In this document: positions 46,671 to 53,841 of the stretch, piece after piece | Layout of the letters: each line of letters starts with the position of its first letter | How positions within the stretch are numbered: the stretch's first letter is position 1 | NCBI GenBank assembly: GCA_963770545.1 | Contig: CAVYQF010000045.1 | Span: 1 to 64,000, forward strand | From: RYN-230 sp963770545 | Lineage (GTDB): Bacteria; Actinomycetota; Actinomycetes; Streptosporangiales; Streptosporangiaceae | Direction of reading: 5' to 3' | DNA: 64,000 bases | Position numbers and translations under genes: made by a program | The notes under the pieces: model-generated | What the model saw: the letters and a program-made list of their open reading frames with translations, nothing else | Told to the model about the DNA's origin: nothing | The model's database searches: none

Positions 46671-47225
46671 TCAGTGGCCGTCTTCTTCTTCCGCGTAGAC
46701 CCGCGCCGCGTAATCATCCAGCGACTGCTGGCAGGTCTCGAGGGCCTTTTCCGTGTCGGGGCGGCCGGTCGCACCGAACGCGTCTCGCGCGCGGACCCGG
46801 GCGAACCAGGTCCGCAGCTTGACCAGATCGACCTCGTTCTCCTCAAGTTCGGCGTAGGTGAAGTGGTTGGCTGCGTACTCCTTCTTCACCTGCTCCAGGA
46901 AATCCTCGCAGCGGTCGATGATCTCCTCGTATTCGTCGTTGCGCGCGGCCTGGAACGCCGCCCGAACCTCCTGCTCGCCCGCCAGGACGCGGCAGGACAG
47001 CAGCGCCGCCGTGCCCGCCATGTCGAGGATCTGGCTGCGCAGCTTGCGCATCGCCCGCTCGTTGCCCACGCTGGCGGGCAGTGCGGCGGCGGAATTTTGC
47101 AGGTAAATGGCCCCGAGGCTCTTGAGCCTGCGCCATACCGCCGACCGGAGGCGGCTGGGCTCGGACGGTACCCGGTAGATGAGGACCAGCCAGCCCTCAT
47201 CCGGCGCGCGGTTGGCGTCAGCCAT
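46671..47225 (-). CDS. ChrB-like protein (chromate-resistance family)
   Basis: The 184-residue product, taken from the ATG at 47225, opens with WLVLIYRVPSEPSRLRSAVWRRLKSLGAIYLQNS (shown here only as start and end of a conserved block, residues about 11-45). It contains NDEYEEIIDRCEDFLEQV and HFTYAELEENEVDLVKL. This matches the N-terminal region of ChrB, a chromate-responsive protein in Gram-negative bacteria, and short actinobacterial homologues. No ChrA exporter is adjacent. It is divergent from the COG4280 membrane gene, so it could regulate that gene; this is inference. Confidence 0.75.
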   Translation of the reverse strand: MADANRAPDEGWLVLIYRVPSEPSRLRSAVWRRLKSLGAIYLQNSAAALPASVGNERAMRKLRSQILDMAGTAALLSCRVLAGEQEVRAAFQAARNDEYEEIIDRCEDFLEQVKKEYAANHFTYAELEENEVDLVKLRTWFARVRARDAFGATGRPDTEKALETCQQSLDDYAARVYAEEEDGH

Positions 47226-47276
47226 GTCGTCATTCTCGCAGAGGTCAGCGCGCACCCGGCGCTGATCAACCCCGCG

Positions 47277-47366
47277 GTTAACACCGTGCCGTCTAGCGCG
47301 GCGCCAGTTACCGCTGCGCCAGTCAACTCTGTGCCGTTTAACGCGGTGCCGTCCCCGACGGCGACA
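47277..47366. repeat. Degenerate 15-bp tandem repeat in the chrB-like/COG4280 divergent region
   Basis: Six consecutive 15-base units (47277, 47292, 47307, 47322, 47337, 47352) share the pattern GTYAACnCnGTGCCG with substitutions; three retain TTAAC or TCAAC and most end in GTGCCG or GCGCCA. The array ends three bases before the ribosome site of the COG4280 gene, so it occupies its leader or promoter. Confidence 0.6.
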
Positions 47367-47377
47367 CTGGAGGTTCC

Positions 47378-48244
47378 GTGAATGCCGCCGCCCTCGTCCT
47401 GACCGTCTTCGTGGCCTGCGCCGTCGAGGCGGTCGAGGCGCTGACCATCGTGCTCGCCGCCGGGCTGACCCGGGACTGGCGCTCGACCTTCCAGGGCATG
47501 GCCATGGCCCTGGTCGTGCTGGCGGCCGTGGTTGCCGCGGTGGGACCCGCCCTGACCTTGTTCCCTCTGGGGGTGCTCCGCCTGGTGGTGGGGGCCCTGC
47601 TCGCGATCTTCGGGCTGATGTGGGTGCGCAAGGCCATCTTGCGGGCCTCGGGTTACAAGGGCCTGCACGACGAGGCAGGCATCTACGAGCGCCAGGTCGC
47701 CGCCGCCCGCGAGGCCAGGACCGAGCGCCGCTTCGGTGTCCGCGACTGGTACGCGTTCACCCTGTCCTTCAAGGGAGTGCTGCTCGAAGGGCTGGAGGTC
47801 GTGTTCATCGTGATCACCTTCGGCGACAACCAGGGGAATGTGGGCCTCGCCGCGCTGGGGGCCGCGGCGGCGGTGCTGGTCATCGCGGGTATCGGCGTGG
47901 CCGCCCGGGCGCCGCTGGCCCGGGTCCCGGAGAACACGATGAAGTTCGTGGTCGGCATCATGCTGACCTCGTTTGGGACGTTCTGGGGGGCCGAGGGAGC
48001 CGGCGTCCACTGGCCGGGGAATGATGCCTTCCTGCTGGTGCTCATCCCGGTCTACGCCCTGGTCTGCGTGGGCTACACGGTCCTGCTGCGCCGGGCCCGG
48101 GCCGCCGCGCCGGTCCCGGACCCCGGCCCCCAGCCCGCCACGCTGACCCCCGGCACCCCTGCCCCTGATGCGCGCGCGACCGGCACCCTCACCACTGGCA
48201 CCCTCACCACTGACACCTTCACCACGGGGGAGATGCCGCGATGA
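47378..48244 (+). CDS. COG4280-type integral membrane protein
   Basis: The GTG start follows GGAGG four bases upstream. The 288-residue protein has seven helices in two related halves. Acidic residues lie within the first helix of each half (AVEAVEALTIVLAAGL, then KGVLLEGLEVVFIVI). This duplicated E-x-x-E-like layout recalls cation transporters such as FTR1-type permeases, and the family is known as COG4280 (predicted membrane protein). The C-terminus ends with three 5-residue repeats of the GTLTT type. It is coupled by an ATGA overlap to the next gene. Metal transport is a guess from the acidic motifs and the ChrB-like neighbour. Confidence 0.65.
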   Translation: MNAAALVLTVFVACAVEAVEALTIVLAAGLTRDWRSTFQGMAMALVVLAAVVAAVGPALTLFPLGVLRLVVGALLAIFGLMWVRKAILRASGYKGLHDEAGIYERQVAAAREARTERRFGVRDWYAFTLSFKGVLLEGLEVVFIVITFGDNQGNVGLAALGAAAAVLVIAGIGVAARAPLARVPENTMKFVVGIMLTSFGTFWGAEGAGVHWPGNDAFLLVLIPVYALVCVGYTVLLRRARAAAPVPDPGPQPATLTPGTPAPDARATGTLTTGTLTTDTFTTGEMPR

Positions 48245-48453
48245 CCCGCTGGCTCCGCTGGCTCCGCTCGTTCGGCGCGTTCTGGTACGACTTCGTCATC
48301 GGCGACGACTGGCGCGGCGCCGCCGTCGTGGTTCTCGCCCTGGCCCTCACCGCTCTGCTGGTGCACGGGGCCGGCCTGAACGCCTGGTGGCTGCTGCCGG
48401 CCGCCACGATCGCCGCGCTGGGCTGGTCCCTGCGCCGCGCCATCAGGTCCTGA
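48241..48453 (+). CDS. Small membrane protein coupled to the COG4280 gene
   Basis: The 70-residue product has a short amphipathic N-terminus (RWLRWLRSFGAFWYDFVIGDDW) and two hydrophobic helices ending in RRAIRS. It starts within the stop of the preceding gene (ATGA) and probably works with that transporter-like protein. I recognise no named family. Confidence 0.65.
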   Translation: MTRWLRWLRSFGAFWYDFVIGDDWRGAAVVVLALALTALLVHGAGLNAWWLLPAATIAALGWSLRRAIRS

Positions 48454-48482
48454 CCGGGCGCCTCCCGGTCAGCCGCCCGGAG

Positions 48483-48800
48483 TAGGCCGAACGTTATCCG
48501 GTAATCACACCGCCCCTTGCAGACGAAAGTGCTGGTCTCGTCATCATCGGCGTACGAGTAGGCGTACGGCACGGCCTTCTTGAACACCGCGGCGTAGTCC
48601 ACTGGCCACCGGGCCGGGTTGCATGCCGAGCGCGAGGCCCAGGCGCCGCGGCAGCAGTACTGGTCGGTGCCGAACCGTGCGCACGCGGATTCGCACCCGA
48701 CGACCGCGCCGGCCGACTTCACCCGCAGCACGCTGGGGCAGTTCACCGGCGTGGTGCAGCCTGCCGCCACGCAGCCCTTCCGGTTGACCCGCTGTGTCTG
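48483..48800 (-). pseudogene. Thaumatin-like protein, C-terminal half (separated fragment)
   Basis: This stretch encodes the second half of a thaumatin-family protein. It reads GCVAAGCTTPVNCPSVLRVK, FGTDQYCCRGAW and CNPARWPVDYAAVFKKAV, followed by AYSYADDDETSTFVC and DYRITFGL. The spacing matches bacterial and fungal thaumatin-like proteins. Two cysteines of the usual set are lost (KACP is KAVP, ITFC is ITFG). No stop follows; the frame runs on antisense through the small membrane gene. The matching N-terminal half lies at 51332-51649 on the same strand. Together with the frame mismatch this marks a broken gene. Confidence 0.85.
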
Positions 48801-48802
48801 GC

Positions 48803-49170
48803 TTGTCGATCGGCCAGAACTCATCGCAAGGGCTCCACAGCTCCGCAGCTACAGCCTGAGCGTCCTCCAGGGTTCGCGGCGGGCGCCGGGCCAGCAGCCG
48901 AATATGAGCGAAACCGACCTCGGCCAGCACCGCGTCGAACCGCTCCTCCCACGGGCGCAGCGCCATCGACAGCAGTTCGGGGGTGCCGTAGCGGTTCACG
49001 GTGCCGTCGTATCCCACCAGGGCCAGCACGTCGCTGGCCGGGACGCAGGGACCACGCCGATCCGGGCCGGCCCAGCCAGCCCAGCGCCCGGGCCAGCTCG
49101 GCCTCGGTCAGCGCCTGATCCTCGCCGCCCAGCTGGCCCCGTAAGCACCGCGACCACACCCCGACGGAGG
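48803..49170 (-). pseudogene. Decayed fragment, possibly DUF4253-like
   Basis: On the minus strand one frame reads LTEAELARALGW (about 49110), then a shift leads to VGYDGTVNRYGTPELLSMAL and WEERFDAVLAEVGFAHIRLL, with PPRTLEDAQAVAAELW after it. This looks like part of an actinobacterial DUF4253-type protein, from memory. The fragment lacks its C-terminus, which ends abruptly at the thaumatin C-half junction (about 48800), and has at least one frameshift. Function unknown and not expressed as an intact protein. Confidence 0.45.
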
Positions 49171-49239
49171 ATAAAGACGGAGAAGACCAGGTTCCGGTGA
49201 AGGAGGGAAGGACCGGCAGCACTTCTTATCAAGGAGGCG

Positions 49240-49266
49240 GAACCTTTCGCGACCCCCAGGTAGTCC
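49240..49266 (+). promoter_or_regulatory. Candidate ECF-type promoter of the sigma/propeller operon
   Basis: GGAACC (49240-49245) is followed after 15 bases by TAGTCC (49261-49266), a plausible -35/-10 pair for an ECF sigma factor. It lies about 40 bases before the sigma gene start and could allow autoregulation. Confidence 0.3.
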
Positions 49267-49303
49267 TTGCAGGCGATCCACGCCCGAACCCACCGGAGGC
49301 GCA

Positions 49304-49816
49304 TTGAACGCCGAGGCGAACGATTTCGCGCAGTTCGTCGAGGCGCGCGAGCAGGCGCTCCGCCGGACGGCGTGGCTGCTGACCGGTGACTGGGGCCTGG
49401 CCGAGGACCTGGTGCAGACGGCCCTGGCACGGTCGTGGCCGCGGTGGGAACGGATCAACCGCCGTGACGATCCCGAGGTCTACGTGCGCCAGGTGATGCT
49501 TAACACCTGGAGGACGTGGAGCCGCCGCCGGTGGCACGGCGAGAATCCATCACCAGCGGTGGCCGAGGTCCCGGCGGCCGGGGACGTGGCAGCCGAAGTG
49601 GCCATGCGCATGGCGTTGCGGGATGCGCTGGCGACGTTGACCGGCCGCCAGCGCGCGGTGCTGGTGCTGCGGGTCTACGACGATCTGCCCGAGGGACAGG
49701 TGGCAGACATGCTGAACTGCTCGGTCGGCACGGTCAAGAGCGCGATGTCGCGGGCACTGGCCAGATTGCGCGAAGATCCGCGGCTGGCCGGGTTCCTTGA
49801 GCGAGAGGCCCGGTGA
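49304..49816 (+). CDS. SigE-family ECF RNA polymerase sigma factor
   Basis: It starts at TTG with GGAGG four bases upstream. The 170-residue protein has sigma region 2 (FAQFVEAREQALRRTAWLLT, GLAEDLVQTALARSWPRWER) and region 4 (LPEGQVADMLNCSVGTVKSAMSRAL, the helix-turn-helix, from about residue 125). This is the SigE-type group common in actinobacteria. It is joined by a 4-base overlap (GTGA) to the propeller gene, the usual arrangement of a sigma factor with its membrane partner. It lies inside the segment that separates the two thaumatin halves. Confidence 0.9.
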   Translation: MNAEANDFAQFVEAREQALRRTAWLLTGDWGLAEDLVQTALARSWPRWERINRRDDPEVYVRQVMLNTWRTWSRRRWHGENPSPAVAEVPAAGDVAAEVAMRMALRDALATLTGRQRAVLVLRVYDDLPEGQVADMLNCSVGTVKSAMSRALARLREDPRLAGFLEREAR

Positions 49817-51147
49817 GCGGGATGGAAAACAGGCAGTGGCGTGAATTCATGGATGCCGCCATGGGCGCGCCACCTGGCCGGGTGACCGTGGCCGCGGTCC
49901 GGCGCCGGCTGGTCAGGCGCCGGATAAGGGAGGCCGCTGGCGTACTTGCCGCTGTCGTTGTGGCGGTCATCGGCGTCACTGCCGCCGTCCGGGTATTCGG
50001 CGCAGCCCCCGGACCGGCGGCACCACATCGATCGGCCGCTCCGACCGTCTACGTCGTCTACGCCAAGGGAGGCGGCGAGACGCCCCCCCTCAAGCCTCCC
50101 CCGGTCGCGATCATCCCGATCAGCACGGCCACCGGCAGGGCCGGGAAGCCGATCAAGGTCGGCGGCGGCAATCAGATCGCGATCACCCCGGACGGGAAGA
50201 GCGCCTACGTCCTCAACTCCGACGCTGGCACGGTCACCCCGATCAGCACAGCCACCAACACGGCGAGTAGGCCGATCCATGTCGGCCGTACCCGTGACTT
50301 TGGCCCTGAATTCATCGCGATCACCCCGGACGGGAAGACCGCCTACGTCGCCAACACGGGCCTGAACACGGTCACCCCGATCAGCACCGCTACCAACACG
50401 CCCGGCAGGCCAATCCGGGTCGGCTCAGCTCCAGTCTGGATCGCGATCACGCCGGACGGGAAGACCGCCTACGTCGTCAACGAGACCCACAACGAGTGGC
50501 AGTCCGGCACAGTCACCCCGATCAGCACCGCCACCAACACGCCCGGCAAGCCAGTCCGGGTCGGCCGCATCCCATTCGCGCTCGCGATCACCCCGGACGG
50601 CAAGACCGCCTACGCCGACAGCGGCTCCAGCGTCACGCCGATCAGCACCGCCACCAACACAGCTGGCAAGCCGATCCACCTCACCGGCAATCCCGGCGAG
50701 GGCTCCATCGCGATCACCCCGGACGGCAAGACCGCCTACGCCACCACTGTGAACCCGTGGACGCTCACCCCGATCAGCACCGCCACCAACACGCCCGGGA
50801 ACCCGATCAAAATCCCGGCCGACCCGACCATCGGCAGCGCATACGCGGGGCAGCTCGCGATCACGCCGGACGGGAAGACCGCCTACGTCCTGTCGAACCA
50901 CACCCATTCGGTTATCCCGATCAGCACGGCCACCAACAAGGCTGGTCAGCCGATCCGGTTCGGCTCCGACTGCCATGCCCAACCGCTCGTCTGGCCCGGC
51001 CTCAGCATCGCGATCACCCCGGACGGCAAGACCGCCTACTTCGCCTGTGAGAGCGCGGTAGTCCCGATCAACACAGCCACCAACACGGCTGGCAACCCAA
51101 TCCCCATCCCCCTCAGGGATCCCATAACGATCGCGATCACTCCATGA
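49813..51147 (+). CDS. Membrane-anchored YVTN/YncE-type beta-propeller, putative anti-sigma partner
   Basis: The 444-residue protein has about 40 cytoplasmic residues (MENRQWREFMDAAMGAPPGR), one membrane helix (about 41-62), and then an extracellular series of about eight repeats. Each repeat contains IAITPDGKTAYV and a VTPISTATNTxGKPI element, i.e. a YVTN beta-propeller. The protein stops at IAITP, just where another DGKTAY would be expected. Coupling to a SigE-type sigma gene and the short cytoplasmic N-terminus suggest it holds the sigma factor at the membrane and releases it on ligand binding, but no zinc finger is seen. The repeats are nearly identical at the DNA level, implying recent expansion. 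Confidence 0.8.
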   Translation: MSGMENRQWREFMDAAMGAPPGRVTVAAVRRRLVRRRIREAAGVLAAVVVAVIGVTAAVRVFGAAPGPAAPHRSAAPTVYVVYAKGGGETPPLKPPPVAIIPISTATGRAGKPIKVGGGNQIAITPDGKSAYVLNSDAGTVTPISTATNTASRPIHVGRTRDFGPEFIAITPDGKTAYVANTGLNTVTPISTATNTPGRPIRVGSAPVWIAITPDGKTAYVVNETHNEWQSGTVTPISTATNTPGKPVRVGRIPFALAITPDGKTAYADSGSSVTPISTATNTAGKPIHLTGNPGEGSIAITPDGKTAYATTVNPWTLTPISTATNTPGNPIKIPADPTIGSAYAGQLAITPDGKTAYVLSNHTHSVIPISTATNKAGQPIRFGSDCHAQPLVWPGLSIAITPDGKTAYFACESAVVPINTATNTAGNPIPIPLRDPITIAITP

Positions 51148-51331
51148 ACGTCGCCGTCGATCGGTCCCACATGCGCTACGGCAGGCCACGGCCGGCAGAT
51201 GGACCTGAGCTGCGGCGGTCTGTAAACCACCGGCAATCGGAACTTGGCTGTCTGAATTCAGAACGCCTTCGCATTGTCGATGATCCTGCGCACCGCGTTC
51301 GATACGCCATGCATCCGCCGACGCCTTGACA

Positions 51332-51649
51332 TCATTCTGGCAGGTTCGAGCCGTCCACCATGCTCACGTCATAGAAGTCCAGCCCGTCCCAGGCGTTCAT
51401 GTCGTACTCGGCCAGGGTGGCCGGAATGGTCCCGTTGCCAGTGCACTGGTAGCGCCCACCGCAGTCCCCGGACTGGCAGTGGCCACGGCCAGCACGGAAC
51501 ACGCAGCCGGTCCGGCCCCAGAAGCGCCCGTTCCAGTGCTTCGAGACGGTGATCGTCAGGCTGTGCCCTGCCGGCAGTTTCCAGCCGGTCCGGGCCAGCG
51601 GGTGCGCCGGGTTCGACCGCCCTCCGGGATGTAGCGCTGATAACAGCAA
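51332..51649 (-). pseudogene. Thaumatin-like protein, N-terminal half (separated fragment)
   Basis: The frame reads HPLARTGWKLPAGHSLTITV, then FWGRTGCVF, GHCQSGDCGGRYQCTG, ATLAEYDMNAWDGLDFYDVS and MVDGSNLPE, followed by a stop. These are diagnostic thaumatin motifs (cysteine pairs, the LAEF-type and DFYDVSLVDG-type segments). The usual next residues, and the C-terminal half, are missing here and found at 48483-48800. The signal peptide and first strand are also missing or unrecognisable upstream of about 51630. Thaumatin-like proteins are secreted, bind beta-1,3-glucan and can be antifungal. The gene is broken by the insertion between 48803 and 51335. Confidence 0.85.
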
Positions 51650-51694
51650 GAAGCGCGAGCGGCCACTACCGCGTGGGAGACGATAACAGCAAGA
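51639..51694. repeat. Direct repeat at the 5' end of the thaumatin fragment
   Basis: GATAACAGCAAGAAGCG (51639-51655) recurs as GATAACAGCAAGAGGCG (51682-51698), 43 bases apart with one mismatch. It marks the point where thaumatin homology ends and may be a rearrangement scar. The rest of 51650-51930 has only a GC hairpin (around 51800-51830) and no gene. Confidence 0.7.
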
Positions 51695-51930
51695 GGCGGG
51701 GGCCCGGATGGGACCGTCGGCAGCGCAGCATCCCCGCCTGCCGGATCCGCGGCCCCGTTCGGCGGAGGCCCGGCACCGGCGGGGTCGCGGGCCTGCCGGG
51801 CCTAAAACACCCGCCCCGCCCGCTGGGGCGCGGGATCATGCGGCTGGCGGGTTTTCTGTTATCCGGCCCGGTGTCGCGACGTCTCCCTTAAGGGCGGACT
51901 CCTGCCGCCCACCGACGAGGGTGAGGTGCC

Positions 51931-53763
51931 ATGCACATGCCGCGCAGCGGCGGGCCCGGGGTGCAGACGGTGATCGCCGCCCAGGCCGGGGACGCGGAGG
52001 CGCTGGACAGCCTGCTGTCTGGCTACCTGCCCCTGATCTACAACATCGTCGGCCGCGGCCTCAGCGGGCACGCCGACGTGGACGACGTGGTACAGGAAAC
52101 CATGCTCCGCGCCGTACGCGGCCTGGGCGACCTGCGCGACCCCGCGGCGTTCCGGTCCTGGCTGGTCGCGGTGGCCATCCGGCAGATGCGCGATCACTAC
52201 CGGGCCCGGCAGGCCGTGGCCGGCGCCGACCTGAGCGACGAGGTGGCCGATCCTGAGGCCGACTTCGTGGAGCTGACCATCCTCCGGCTCGGCCTGTCCA
52301 GCCAGCGCGAAGAGACGGCGCAGGCCACTCGCTGGCTCGACGCCGGGGACCGCGAACTGCTCGCGCTGTGGTGGCTGGAAGCCGCCGGAGAACTGGACCG
52401 GAACGAGCTCGTCGCCGCGCTCGGCCTGCCCGCGACCCACGTCGCGGTGCGTATCGGGCGGCTGAAGGAGCAGCTCACCACCTGCCGGGTGGTGGTGCGG
52501 GCGCTGCGTGCCGAACCCCCGTGCCCGGGCCTGGAGTTCACCATCGCGGACTGGGACGGGGTGCCCAGCCCCCTGCGGCGCAAGCGGATCGCCCGGCACA
52601 TCCGCGCCTGCAGGCGTTGCGGGGCGCAGCATGACGGGCTGATCCCGGCCGAACGGCTGCTGGCCGGGCTGGCCCTGGTGCCGCTGCCCGGAGCCATGGC
52701 CCGGGCCTTCAGCCCTCCGGCGCCGGGGTCCCGGGCCCTCCGGCGCGCGGCGGGTCATTCCCGCCACGCGCGGATCCTGGCCAAAGCGGCCGGGTCGGTC
52801 CCGGCCAAGCTGGCCGCCGTCACGGTCGCGGCCACCTGCGTGGTGGCCGGCGGGGCGGCCGTGGTCCACCTGCACGGGGCTCACCCGGCCGCGGCCACCC
52901 GCCCGGCGCAGGCAGTCAAGGCGCCCCCGCCCACGCCGGTCACCCAGGCCCTGGCCCGCTCGTCCCCGAAGCCGGTGCGGAGCACCCGGCCGCCCCGCAA
53001 GCCCGCGCCACCCGCGCCGGCCAGCAACGCCAAGAAGGGCATCGGCGCCTGGGCCTTTCCCGGGGCCGGGCAGGCGCTGAGCCAGTCGGGAGCGTCCTGG
53101 TATTACACCTGGTCCGCCTCTCCCGCCGTGGGGGTCAGCAGCGCCGGCGGTCCTCGTTTCGTGCCTTTGATCTGGGGAGCGGCGAACGTGAACGCCGGCA
53201 CTCTCAGCCAGGTGCGCGGCGACGGGCCGGACCTGCTCGGCTTCAACGAGCCGGATATGAGCGGCCAGGCGAACATGAGTCCCGCCCAGGCCCTGAGCCT
53301 GTGGCCGAAGCTGATGGCGACCGGGCTGCGGCTGGGCAGCCCGGCGGTAGCCACCGGCGGGGCCACCCCGGGCGGCTGGCTGGACCAGTTCATGTCCGGC
53401 GCCACGGCGCGCGGGTACCGGGTCAACTTCATCACCCTGCACTGGTACGGGCCGGACTTCGCTACCGGGCCTGCGGTCAGCCAGCTGGAGAGTTACCTGC
53501 AGGCCGTGCACGCCCGCTACCACAAGCCGATCTGGCTGACCGAGTTCGCGCTGGCCAACTTCGGCGCCTCCCCGCATACCCCGTCCCGCAAGCAGCAGGC
53601 CGCGTTCCTGACCGCCGCGAACGCGATGCTGCAGCGGCTGAGGTACGTGCAGCGCTACGCGTGGTTCGGGCTGGAAGCCACGCCGGCCGACGGCAGCATG
53701 GGCCTGTTCCGCAGCGGCCCGGCCGTCACCACGGTCGGCCGGGCCTTCGAGGCGGCCCGCTGA
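51931..53763 (+). CDS. Membrane-spanning ECF sigma factor fused to extracellular GH128-like domain
   Basis: One 610-residue open frame joins four parts. Residues 12-95 are sigma region 2 (ADVDDVVQETMLRAVRGLGD) and 128-190 are region 4 (LPATHVAVRIGRLKEQL). Around 223-230 lies HIRACRRC, an Hx3Cx2C motif like zinc-binding anti-sigma domains. A membrane helix spans about 294-312, and a Pro-rich linker runs to about 368. Residues 370-607 match the glycosyl-hydrolase catalytic core family GH128 (beta-1,3-glucanase-like), with acid/base Glu440 in LLGFNEPDMSG and nucleophile Glu538 in IWLTEFAL. GAGG precedes the ATG. Membrane ECFs with C-terminal carbohydrate-active extensions are known as a rare type (ECF53-like, from memory). 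It probably senses or cuts beta-glucan outside and frees the sigma part inside. Divergent from the thaumatin 5' half. Confidence 0.88.
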   Translation: MHMPRSGGPGVQTVIAAQAGDAEALDSLLSGYLPLIYNIVGRGLSGHADVDDVVQETMLRAVRGLGDLRDPAAFRSWLVAVAIRQMRDHYRARQAVAGADLSDEVADPEADFVELTILRLGLSSQREETAQATRWLDAGDRELLALWWLEAAGELDRNELVAALGLPATHVAVRIGRLKEQLTTCRVVVRALRAEPPCPGLEFTIADWDGVPSPLRRKRIARHIRACRRCGAQHDGLIPAERLLAGLALVPLPGAMARAFSPPAPGSRALRRAAGHSRHARILAKAAGSVPAKLAAVTVAATCVVAGGAAVVHLHGAHPAAATRPAQAVKAPPPTPVTQALARSSPKPVRSTRPPRKPAPPAPASNAKKGIGAWAFPGAGQALSQSGASWYYTWSASPAVGVSSAGGPRFVPLIWGAANVNAGTLSQVRGDGPDLLGFNEPDMSGQANMSPAQALSLWPKLMATGLRLGSPAVATGGATPGGWLDQFMSGATARGYRVNFITLHWYGPDFATGPAVSQLESYLQAVHARYHKPIWLTEFALANFGASPHTPSRKQQAAFLTAANAMLQRLRYVQRYAWFGLEATPADGSMGLFRSGPAVTTVGRAFEAAR

Positions 53764-53841
53764 GCAGGCCCCTCGGCTGAGCGCGCCGGCCGGGGCGGGC
53801 CAGCCGGGGCGGGCCCGCCGGGGCGGGCCCGCCGGGACAGA
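53764..53841. terminator. GC-rich repeats and hairpin between convergent genes
   Basis: Three echoes of GCCGGGGCGGGCC, each able to fold on itself (GGCGGGCCCGCC is palindromic), fill the 78 bases between the sigma/GH128 gene and the response regulator, which converge here. They likely end transcription from both sides. Confidence 0.5.

Noticed and set aside
46385..46846. Open frame opposite the ChrB-like 3' region
   Set aside because: Arg/Ser/Thr-rich composition typical of a frame shadow, crossing the AT-richer regulatory stretch; no motif.
51148..51331. Short minus-strand frame ending VSNAVRRIIDNAKAF near 51260
   Set aside because: Only about 25 codons are recognisable and there is no family match; it could be the tail of a lost gene at the insertion junction but cannot be supported as a feature.
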